From: Caenorhabditis remanei | Lineage: Eukaryota; Nematoda; Chromadorea; Rhabditida; Rhabditidae | Direction of reading: 5' to 3' | Assembly: GCF_010183535.1 (NCBI RefSeq) | Contig: NC_071331.1 | Coordinates: 3,720,001 to 3,784,000, forward strand | Length of the DNA stretch: 64,000 nucleotides | In this document: positions 49,401-56,080 of the stretch, piece by piece | Numbering within the stretch: the first letter of the stretch is position 1 | How the letters are laid out: each line of letters opens with the position of its first letter | Translations under genes and position numbers: made by a program | The notes under the pieces: model-generated | The model's database searches: none | Told to the model about the DNA's origin: nothing | Seen by the model: the letters and a program-made list of their open reading frames with translations, nothing else

Positions 49401-51330
49401 TCTGGGATTTCTAGTTTCAAAGGATGGAATCAAACCAGATCCAGCAAAGACAAAAGCTGTCACCGACTTTCCGAGACCGAAAACTGTAAAAGATGTTCGT
49501 GCTTTCATTGGAATGGCCTCATTCTATCGGCGTTTTGTGAACAACTTCTCAAAGATTGCGGCTCCAATTATCGAACTCACCAAGAAAGATGAAAAGTTCG
49601 AATGGACTTCTGAGCGACAACAAGCATTTCAACAACTCAAGGATGCTTTGACTACCGAACCAATTTTGGTAGCTCCCCGTCTTGGAAAACCATTCGTCAT
49701 CGAAGTTGATGCATCTGGAAAAGGAGTTGGAGCTGTATTGTATCAACAACAAGGTGATGATGAGAAAGATTTGAGAGTTGTTGCCTACGCTAGCCGTGTC
49801 TACAATCGATTCGAGAAGAACTACCCTGCTATCGAATTGGAAGCTCTGGGATTAGTGTTCGCTGCCAAGACTTTTCGCCCGTATATTGATGGTGCTCATA
49901 CCACTATCATAACGGACCATTCACCATTAAAGTCTTTGATGTACCGAAAGGAGTTAGCTGGACGTCTTGGAAAATATCAACTCACCATCCAGGACATGAA
50001 TATCAACATCCAGTATCGACCAGGCAAGCAGAACATCGTTTGTGATACTCTTTCGAGATATCATCCAGTGAAGAAAGAAGACGTCGAAGCAACGCCAGAC
50101 AAGCAGAACACCAAGAAGAGAGGAAAGATTGCAACCGCAGATGTACCACCTGCAATCAATGCCTTAACCAGTAATCACAACATCGATTTTGCCAAAGTTC
50201 GAGAGGAACAATCCAAAGATGAGAGGATCTTGGATATGGCAAACAATTTGAAGAAATTCACCATTCATGACGACGTTGTATTCCTTAGAACACCAGAAAA
50301 AGAATGGATTATTCTTCTTCCACCCAAATCGCAATATGGAAAAGAACTCACCAAGATGATTCACGAATCTCTCTTCGAGAGTGCCCATCTAGGATTCGAG
50401 AAAACATTGCAACGTGTCAAATCAATTGCCACATGGAAGGGAATGCATCAATCCATTCAGAAAGTTGTCGAAAGATGCGCCGTCTGCCAGCAAAACAAGG
50501 ACTCTGCAAAACTGAGAATAAGAGCCAAGCTGGGAAGATTCGAAAAGACGACATCGCCATTCGAAAGAGTACATTCGGATTATATTGGTCCGCTACCGGA
50601 AACAACTCAACGGAATCGATATATTGCTGTATTTGTTGATGCGTTCAGCAAATTTATCATTGCGGAACCAGTTCAAGATCAAACTGCCGAAGTACTATGT
50701 TCAGTCTTCAAGGACCGAGTGGTTGCAAGATTTGGAACACCGAAATTATTGGTTACGGATCAAGGAACGAACTACACCTCACACGTTTTTCGTGATCTAC
50801 TGAAATCGCTGAAAGTGGAGCACAAGATGAGTACACCTTACCATCATGAAGCCAATGGACAAGTTGAACGTGCCAACCAGACGATTGAAGTGATGATCCG
50901 CCAAATCGAAGACAAAGAAGAATGGGATAAGGAATTGCAAACGCTCGTCCACGCGTACAACAATGCGATCAATACGACCACCGGAGTGAGTCCACACGTC
51001 GTAATGCACGAACAGGAGGCAAGGTCACCACTACGGAACGCCCTTCCACCGAAGGACCACGCGGAAAATGTGAATGACCATGTGCAAACATTGAAGGAGA
51101 CCCACGAAGTTCTACAAAAAGAGTGTCACGCAAATATTGAGAAGAAAACACGCAAGCAAGAGGAAATTCATGACAACAAGAATAACCTGAATGACGTGGA
51201 AATCAAGATTGGTGATAAAGTTTGGATTCGAGAAGCTCGATACAACAAGATTGGAAAACAGTTTCTGGGACCATATCTGGTAACAGACAAGATTGGAAAA
51301 CAGTTTCTGGGACCATATCTTTACTATTAA
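43438..51330 (+). CDS. Retrotransposon polyprotein: gag, envelope-like segment, protease, RT, RNase H, integrase (C-terminus cut by Helitron)
   Basis: The frame is open from 43438, but its first ATG is at 44212; the 5' part (PPVEE repeats, Ser/Pro-rich) has no ATG, so a spliced or non-AUG start is implied. Gag-type helices lie at about 44310-44900, followed by RG- and Gln-rich tracts in place of a zinc knuckle. At 45340-45395 a hydrophobic signal-like helix opens a Cys-containing ectodomain with a polybasic RKKR site (about 46180-46190) followed by an Ala/Gly-rich stretch. A transmembrane helix lies at about 47600-47670. Then come the protease (DSG, ~47947), RT (YIDDV, 49261), RNase H (~49700-49930) and integrase with HHCC finger (~50360-50500) and DDE triad. 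A 42-bp in-frame tandem repeat precedes the stop, which lies inside the Helitron. Confidence 0.9.
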   Translation, partial: YQSSFINNLEDKPKRDKPVLPESSIRTRSQTRKDKEEELSKLAASTTASTSASTSGTTSASATATTTASGKVKKPPTKSKKSKKSTGNKGVKVEVEEPPVEEPPVEEPPVEETTAEETLIAPKENSPSNTKGFFTTLLNFTPFGKLKAEEAGKQETTDQGSPTTPPGKSVRVNPFDIDLSDSELFGSIFSSTPISSPSSQLTPPFSALLSPISSSPLSSPLVSANSSPNFSPPESETGSETLTVRHFQLNSPIAQSPRMSLNGEHQEQKPELSDSELDLEDQCASDGPRLKVNTKRIWKDTADIIRLLERSTKKFKDGRAADLVVWLNDVGKLLRLINVPAKTGIPLMPFFLEIPARERFNTLKDDELTSWKTMSDAFVKLHECEADKEVALQEIATLSQGKMTIREFSDKIKRLGSYAYDDLETVSRERLMASQFLNGVHRSIRTEIRRLPTVPKTLRDMTLQAEKIHRLLKIEAEEEEGDAMVAAVQFYHRNQGSNSNSNQGFNSHQNQGFNGPNRGNSRGRGGNRGRFGRRGNGNGFQGFQGFSGFQGNGFQQQQFQPQQFQNQQYQQHQFQQQQQFQNQPYQQRQFHPQQQFQQQQQQPTGFPQITNGETHGNRQNQGNQPRANVNSISNFLMGLMMVFALFNGAAASSHQICGFGVNGNTFIPPSVVPCTFHNELQLRRHQVNVFVARSEVNQLEAVKCFKTEIEARTFGILSIYHRTVAEVGRQLEVPENECRRAASEKKFDGGQLEEISPGMWRSNSLGAEINNKTLWFGSYVNHVLEFTLQTGHVGTLDGATIVSDLGSMEMCSWETGSCRTGQATIVWMPQSPRRECQFRSAYSTEAILDLNHVALEETGVFSRIDKDLRKLNQIKDDCYLNEALLTDDGLLIEFPDHFHRRPKHQFLRDEPFWIRKKREVAGIKGAGGEWIQFEIGQNFSIPIVWKVLGVRRLEEASKLTNPIDNADILKEFKMYNVSNQLLTTRAKFYPEDRKHPQGEMVIALKAIRIAQYAWRERRRLTKLKRELTREERTMLGLIDSKDAFMFDPLLEREFGPSAADFLHLDSKYVAPRFDEAKLKSQPDIRPLDEASWSPPIASTRPPKTTTTTIRSTTTTTTTTMPPPTVKPPSHQSKITTSQLPQDVIIEDSMDRSSISKKSIQESFIDTCKDQFATASLFETLLSIDPTAAVRHLLKRKDVSAKRVGDTLMVSKCRTVTPSTIHWDRKVNDTCYDLIPVIVDGDLWFQLPGSDDLVGKAVVIPCNERPPGIRLENNRWIGAENREVNPQQLNRPNKITQDQFLLDAPKTFYTTMDEETGVSTGADKEKERRASRYQRDLENSLIQGGYLSDGLEFIKNTTSKVHKSAKEIYKSTVTSIGKGLEKVFFSVVQLLMWIAAPVIVILLFVCFTYLYFKFRAFRRAAKLTKRATRETANVAIGLATQATQALARINNVHMDQRAHYEPVVAADDYPVIKINAVVNKCRFKIAKLPHIDVNMEGKILEALVDSGAAVSYMPLSSVRTKINSTTVPPAQAANGSSIPFLGTTQATIKIGDFYIPHTFLVSRDGDCPAPLLLGTDFVNEINKNHDFSINVHKGYVKIGACEIQLNAVTVEEKIEVFPQKETIIEPQSEAVIPAIIPNYTEDMGTELYMEDTQEDSDDVYAVGRVLVRVGPKGKTMVQVFNPSSTSVRLKKNKPIAIGSKIGQVKTMNEVRGSPEADWESKLPKLPQETPKNFRISDWVDLSKSKLTENQKEVLRVIIDAHAEAFVGPDGVLGEYTGPIKHRIDLEEGCKIPQTKIYRIPLEKREEIGKQIRLMLEQRIIRPSNSPFLAPIVLVRKSDGITWRFTVDFRGLNAVTKPVQSVIPNIQEILDLCGGQELYTSLDFQSGFHQILVEPEHCQRTAFACFLGAFEYLRMPMGLKGSPGTFQRCMNLLIEQVRARIFVYIDDVIITSGSVEEHLEDIDEVLGKIEQIGMKLKAEKSKFAMSEISFLGFLVSKDGIKPDPAKTKAVTDFPRPKTVKDVRAFIGMASFYRRFVNNFSKIAAPIIELTKKDEKFEWTSERQQAFQQLKDALTTEPILVAPRLGKPFVIEVDASGKGVGAVLYQQQGDDEKDLRVVAYASRVYNRFEKNYPAIELEALGLVFAAKTFRPYIDGAHTTIITDHSPLKSLMYRKELAGRLGKYQLTIQDMNINIQYRPGKQNIVCDTLSRYHPVKKEDVEATPDKQNTKKRGKIATADVPPAINALTSNHNIDFAKVREEQSKDERILDMANNLKKFTIHDDVVFLRTPEKEWIILLPPKSQYGKELTKMIHESLFESAHLGFEKTLQRVKSIATWKGMHQSIQKVVERCAVCQQNKDSAKLRIRAKLGRFEKTTSPFERVHSDYIGPLPETTQRNRYIAVFVDAFSKFIIAEPVQDQTAEVLCSVFKDRVVARFGTPKLLVTDQGTNYTSHVFRDLLKSLKVEHKMSTPYHHEANGQVERANQTIEVMIRQIEDKEEWDKELQTLVHAYNNAINTTTGVSPHVVMHEQEARSPLRNALPPKDHAENVNDHVQTLKETHEVLQKECHANIEKKTRKQEEIHDNKNNLNDVEIKIGDKVWIREARYNKIGKQFLGPYLVTDKIGKQFLGPYLYY

Positions 51331-51792
51331 CAAACACCAGATTCTGTATGTTTGTCTGTGGTTCGCCGATCCTACCGCCCTTCCTACTGAACCGATTTTC
51401 TTCGAATTTGGACCAAAAGATCAGAAATTTTCACCACTCGATGCCCGTATTTTTCTTTTTCCGAAATTCTCAAAATTACGCCTTCTGAGCCAAAAACACT
51501 GATAAAGCATAGGGGAATGAAAAACGGAAAAAGTGGCGTGAAACTGTCGACCTAAGCGTCGTCATTTCTTTCCTTTCTTCGGCTTGCCTTTCCCGTGGAC
51601 GCATGGTTTGCGTTGACGTGTCTGCGCGTCCGTTCTGGCAAGTTATGCGGCTTTGACTACAGTTAGTTTTTAGTTCGATCCCGGGAGCGATCTCATACTA
51701 CAGGCTCGGTTGTTTCTTGACTGCATTCTCGAAAGCGCCTCGGCCGCGCGTGTTTGGTGTAGCGGTCTACGCAGATGACTCTCACGCGTGGG

Positions 51793-52217
51793 TAGGCTTT
51801 CCATCCGGACGGGCGTTTCTGCGGGCGGCCCTCGCCCGCCCGGGCGGCGACCCGCCCGTGCCCGCCCTAGCCCGCCCTAGGGTAGACTGGCGTGATAAAA
51901 TTTGTCTCTTTAAATTATTTTTTGCACAGTTTCAATCGTAGTTTGTCAAAAAAAACTTATAGCACTGTCTTCCTAATAAAAAAAAGAAAACAAAAAAGTT
52001 TGCAGCAAAAAAATTTGAACTCGGGAGGAGCAGATTAAAAAACAAGGTTGTTAACCACTAGGCCAAGCCATCGCTTGAAGAGAGAGAGGGGAAAGGGGGG
52101 TGAAGAAAGGAGGGTGTCACGCAAAGAAAAGAGAGGCGGTAGGGCCGCCTTAGGGCGGGTCGCCGCCCGCCCTAGGGCGGGTCGGGCGGGCATTTCGCCG
52201 CCCGGATGGAAAGCCTA
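51793..52217. mobile_element. GC-rich hAT-like MITE nested in the Helitron
   Basis: The ends TAGGCTTTCCATCCGG / CCGGATGGAAAGCCTA are exact inverted repeats. They are flanked by identical octamers CGCGTGGG (51785-51792 and 52218-52225). The subterminal parts are built from GCCCGCCCTAGGG-type repeats. This makes a third layer of nesting within the retrotransposon. Confidence 0.88.
51998..52075 (-). other. tRNA-like remnant
   Basis: Read on the minus strand, TGGCCTAGTGGTTAACA fits a tRNA D-arm/A box, and GAGTTCAAATTT about 30 nt later resembles a B box. The acceptor stem is not convincing, so this is a tRNA-derived or SINE-like fragment rather than a working tRNA gene. Confidence 0.35.
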
Positions 52218-53491
52218 CGCGTGGGGTGGTGAGTTCGTTACCGCCAGGTCGGAAATTTTTTTTTGGTTTTTTGTTTTGATAAGAACATAGCCAGTATATG
52301 AAAGTTGTAAATATTTTGTTATAGCCGAGATTTTGTAGAACAAAAGGGTGGAGTAGCTATCTTTCTGTTGACACTGTACACACCGCTCAAACTCTGTCAT
52401 AATGGATGATTGAGTTCTCACTTTGATGGTGTTTAAAAAATTACAATCCTACAAACACCGAGTCAGAAACTTGATAGTACTTTATGGGGAAGTCATGCAG
52501 CATTGCCACCGATCGTTTAAAAACTCAAAAAGTGTTTTTTTAAAGAACTTAATAAAATAATTTTTTGTGAAGTACTGTCAGGTACGAATGAAAAGGATTG
52601 AAATCAAAATAGACTGAATAAGGTGCTTCTTTAACTTTTCAACTTAGAAATATGTAAAACAGTTTTAGTTTCGAAATATTCCTGAGAAGAGAGGCGGCAT
52701 CGCCGCCGAACAGTCCAAAATTTGGAAACCAAAACTTTGTGGATCAAACCAAACTAAAAAGAAGATTACCATGTATATGAAAAACAAATCTTGAAAGAAT
52801 TTGGGGGAGGGAGGCGGCATAGCCACCGAAAAGTCAAAAACTTCAAAAGAATACTTCAAACGTATCTTTTGAAGATGTGAATAGAAAATTCTCTTTTGGT
52901 AAAAGGTTTCTCAGTCAGGCAAAGAACACATTCCCTGTATTTAGTACAGTTAATTCTGAGACCCGGATGTCTCCACCATTAAATAAGCGACTAGGAACAT
53001 AGAGAATGAAATGACACTACTCAAGAAGTGATGGTGATTTCTGAATAAGGAACTTTGTCGTACCTCAATTACCTTCAAAAAAGAAACAAATTCTAGAATA
53101 GGGATTTGTCTAAATAAGGCCTTAGCTTGCTATATTCAGAGAAGGGAGGCGGCATTGTCGCCGATCGGTCCAAAGTTAAAACCTAATATTTGGAGGTGTA
53201 CCTGCCTTTGATGAAGGAAAAAAAGAGTTACCAAGTTCCTGTTCTTCGAAAGTTATTTGTCGAAATCTTATCAGAAAAGTAGGGATGTTTTAATTATTCT
53301 CTCAAGAACGGGTTGCTCAACTAATGAAAACTACCAACAATTGAAGAAAAATTATAGGACTAGAAGAAAAAGAGTATCCTGATACCCCCGATTGTTTGAA
53401 CCATGTGAGAAGCGCCGCAGGCGCTGTAACACTTAGAAGGGTGGTGTTGAGAAGGAGGTTCAGTCGCCGTTAGGCGACGTGAACCGACTGG

Positions 53492-53657
53492 TCTGGTAAC
53501 AGATGTCCAGGATCCAAACGTCACAGTTCAACACTCAGGACCGAATACGAGATCGAAGACCGAGAAGACACGGACAGTGCACAAGAATCGATGCAAAGTG
53601 TACAAATCGGAGGAAAAAGAAGTCCCCACAATACCGGAGGACCCCGCAGAAGAATAA
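53492..53657 (+). pseudogene. Detached C-terminal piece of the pol polyprotein
   Basis: Directly after the Helitron the pol frame continues (CTG GTA ACA GAT...) as an open, charged tail ending at TAA 53655-53657. It is the host-side continuation of the frame broken at 51317. It cannot be translated as part of the polyprotein unless the Helitron is spliced out. Confidence 0.75.
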
Positions 53658-53986
53658 TGGTCTGTCTGTTTACAATCGCTTATCTTCGGGTCAAATCTAT
53701 CGTATGTTATCGGGTCATTTCATCAACTACCCTCCAATTATGTCTGTTTGCTGCCACATCAACCAAGGAAAAAAAAACAACGTGTATTACAAAAGAAGAA
53801 CAACAACAACAACAAAAACAACAAGAAAAGAAGAACAAAAAGCTCAGCAGAGACTGTCATCCAACAGCTGATCCTGACGACGAGTCAAGAAAAGACAGAG
53901 AAGAAGAAGGAGGACGAGAACGACGAAGCCGAAGCCGACAACGAGGAAGATGGTCCAGGCTGAAAATGTTGAGTTATTTTATTTGA
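53657..53986 (+). CDS. Small ORF overlapping the pol stop (TAATG), 109 aa
   Basis: Its ATG (53657-53659) shares its A with the pol stop TAA, an arrangement suited to termination-reinitiation. The N-terminus is hydrophobic (MVCLFTIAYLRV, later LQLCLFAAT). The rest is Gln-, Lys- and Arg-rich. No recognised domain. An acidic alternative frame overlaps it, so the coding status is uncertain. Confidence 0.35.
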   Translation: MVCLFTIAYLRVKSIVCYRVISSTTLQLCLFAATSTKEKKTTCITKEEQQQQQKQQEKKNKKLSRDCHPTADPDDESRKDREEEGGRERRSRSRQRGRWSRLKMLSYFI

Positions 53987-54003
53987 AAATCTCTTTCATT
54001 TAC

Positions 54004-54215
54004 CTCCGGAGCTGCTGGCGACAGTGGTCACGGCAGGAGCCGAGACAGTCGTGTTGACGAGGGGGGACGCCGCAGTTTCGGCCACCTTCTCACACATCTC
54101 TCCGACCCATCCATCATCGCAAACACATCGGAAGGACTCCAACATCTGCGTGCAGAAGCCATGGAAGGAACAAGCAGCGTCACAGAGGAAGGCAGCGACA
54201 CGAGACATGTTTTCG
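54004..54215 (-). pseudogene. Captured host exon encoding an EGF-like domain (antisense in the retrotransposon)
   Basis: The exon is bounded by a TTTTCAG acceptor (before 54215) and a GTAAATG donor (after 54004) on the minus strand. From ATG 54208 it reads an EGF-type module with six cysteines (CDAACSFHGFC, then FRCVCDDGWVGEMC), followed by a Thr/Val/Ser-rich stretch. Splice signals opposite to the element's own strand suggest genomic DNA capture, not retro-copying of an mRNA. Adjacent sequence to ~54560 may also be host-derived. The parent gene is not identified. Confidence 0.65.
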
Positions 54216-54860
54216 CTGAAAATTCACAATTTTGGTTGAGAATTTGCTGCGAAACATGGAATTTGGCACGAAAATCGTTGAAGAAAGAAGAAAATTCGAA
54301 GGAAAACGAGGAAAAAGGATGGAAAATGGAAGAAAATCGAATGAAAATGAATGTTTCTCGTAACTTGTGGTACGGTAAGCTTGGGAATTGCTCAGCTTAA
54401 AAGCGAGGGAACATTTCGATGGCGCCGCGCCTACCGTAATCCAAATTTAAAAGTTTCCGGTTCATTTGGAGCGTTTGTGGTGGATGTTGCGTGTCAGAGC
54501 TGGAAAAGGATGGTTTTCATGGGAAATTTGGTCGTTTGGATGGTTTAACCGGGATCAATTGCCATTTGCGAAATGCCAGTCAATTGCCAACTGCGTGTCT
54601 ACTCGAGTTCAATCGTGTTCTTCATGCTTCTTCAATTTGGACAGTCGTGGTTCCCTGGTGTAGCGGCATTGTTGTTTATGTTGTATTAATTGTATTGTAT
54701 TTATTATTGTAATATTTATTGTATATTGAGTGTATTATGTTTTAATATATTTCCCATTATTTCACCCCTTAGTCATTTAGGAATTTACTTGTAAATATCA
54801 GTTTAACTGTAGGTTCCCCAATATTATGTATAAGTCTCCGAGGACGTCGATGCTCTTCCG
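54216..54860. other. Retrotransposon 3' region, probably partly host-derived
   Basis: The stretch holds a CGCGCCTACCGTAATCC-like word, an A-box-like TGGTGTAGCGG near 54657 and AT-rich sequence before the purine tract. No gene is seen. Confidence 0.45.
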
Positions 54861-54873
54861 GAAGGAGGGGGGA
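54861..54873 (+). promoter_or_regulatory. Polypurine tract
   Basis: GAAGGAGGGGGGA lies immediately before the 3' LTR, as expected for the plus-strand primer. Confidence 0.85.
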
Positions 54874-55245
54874 TGTCACATGGTACTTTGAACGTTCTCT
54901 CATTTTGAGGGGCGTTCCCTTTACTCTGTGTCTCTCTCCCTTTCTCCCGCGCGGGGTTGTCGACACCCGAGGGTCAGTAGTAGCGGAGTGCTAGGTCCCA
55001 AGATACACCAACCATCTTGTGGTCTATTATTTAATCTTTAATTATCTCTTTTTAGAGTTTTACATGTCTATTATCATTAAGCTCTTTAGTATTAGTCTCC
55101 CTCTTTAAGTTAACTTTATCTTTCTTATTCTTTAGTCTCCTCTAATAAATATTTATGTAATCGACGACCGTGTTCGTAAGTGTTGGATTTAAGTAAGTGG
55201 AAGGATAAGGTCAAAGTTCACACCATGGACGTCAACCTTATTAAA
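54874..55245 (+). repeat. 3' LTR
   Basis: 372 bp, one mismatch to the 5' LTR. It is followed by ATTG, the target duplication, and then by sequence continuous with the copy A empty site. Confidence 0.93.
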
Positions 55246-55470
55246 ATTGGCAACTCATTAGAATAATCAGTTGGAATCATCTGCTCAGAAGATCATTGAA
55301 CTCTCAGTTTCAGATTCACTATTCATTGTTGTGATCTTGTTATTTTTAACAGATTATGATTCTGACTCTACAGCTTCGTTTTTTTTCAGTATTTCATTGT
55401 TTCCTTTTTTTCCAGTTCTAGATTGTGAAGTTCAGGAGATCGAAAACACAGAAAGTCGATTCTGAACAAA
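55246..55470. other. Displaced upstream region of the copy B VWA-like gene
   Basis: It matches copy A from about 28173 onward. It was separated from the gene by the LTR element. No gene is seen. Confidence 0.6.
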
Positions 55471-55570
55471 GGGTACTCGAGACAGACTCATCGAGAGTGA
55501 TTTACGGTGGTACGTTATAAAGGAGATTGCTATGACAATAGACCACTTGAAAGGAGTCCGATTTTTTTGG
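55471..55570 (-). promoter_or_regulatory. Promoter-like recurrent box 5
   Basis: GGTACTCGAGACAGACTC, GATTTACGGTGGTACG and CCACTTGAAAGGAGTCCG occur in order. It is the copy B counterpart of box 2. Confidence 0.45.
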
Positions 55571-55981
55571 AGTTTATGCTTGTTTCCAATCCGCATGACT
55601 TAGAAATGTAACATTTTATGTATGTATGTTGACTTTTTTCAAGGAGAGGGATTGAGTTGGAAAATGAGCACACCCGAATGGAAATGAAGAAACAGCGATA
55701 CAACTATGACTTTTTGATCACAGCTAACAGTGCAGTTGTTCATTTGGCACACACAGAACCAGGGTGTTGTTGAGAAACCTTGAAATACATAAATAACAGA
55801 TTTTTAGTTCTTTGGTGTAGTTATGTTTCCTGGATTTACTGTTTCGGCTACTCTGTTTCTTATTTTCATAGGTTTTTCTCAGGTTCTGTAGTAGCTTAAT
55901 GTCTTCCACAACATTTTTCGTAGTTCTTTTTATTAAATTGTATTAAAACATGGAAAAACTAGAGAAGAATCTTCTCACTGC

Positions 55982-56080
55982 TAAGCAACTGGGTACTTGA
56001 GACTGACCGAGTTGTTTATGGTGGTACGTTTCGAAGGGGATTGCTAGGCAATGGCGTACTAGAGAGGAGTTTGGGACTTT
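55982..56080 (-). promoter_or_regulatory. Promoter-like recurrent box 6
   Basis: TAAGCAACTGGGTACTTGAG, GTTGTTTATGGTGGTACG and ATTGCTAGGCAATGG occur in order. It is the copy B counterpart of box 3, lacking its internal duplication. Confidence 0.45.

Larger units (their letters stand above)
51318..53491 (+). mobile_element. Non-autonomous Helitron nested in the integrase region
   Basis: It starts TCTTTACTATTAAC, matching the usual Helitron 5' pattern, directly after an A. It ends ACTGG directly before a T. The uninterrupted flank would read CCATA^TCTGG, that is, insertion between A and T with no target duplication. A hairpin GTCGCC-GTTA-GGCGAC (53463-53478) lies 13 nt before the CTGG (CTRR) end. 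The interior has several GGCGGCATCGCCGCC-like hairpins (52690, 52812, 53150) and no Rep/helicase frame. Confidence 0.88.
41563..55245 (+). mobile_element. Ty3/gypsy-like LTR retrotransposon, 13.7 kb, with nested insertions
   Basis: Two 372-bp LTRs (one mismatch), a 4-bp target duplication ATTG (41559-41562 and 55246-55249), a TGG-initial primer-binding site, a purine tract and one long polyprotein frame define a complete element. Copy A keeps the empty site near 28172, which confirms the insertion. Inside lie the gag/env-like/pol frame, a Helitron that splits the integrase end, a small ORF and an antisense EGF exon. The PR-RT-RH-IN order and YIDDV motif fit Ty3/gypsy. Without the Helitron the element is about 11.5 kb, large for this group. 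Confidence 0.93.

Noticed and set aside
53748..53963. Acidic frame overlapping the small ORF after pol
   Set aside because: A different frame of the same Gln/Lys-rich repeat. There is no start context, and it competes with the TAATG-linked ORF.
55271..55465. 64-codon hydrophobic plus-strand frame
   Set aside because: The equivalent copy A sequence (28200-28420) is interrupted by stops, so it is not conserved between duplicates.
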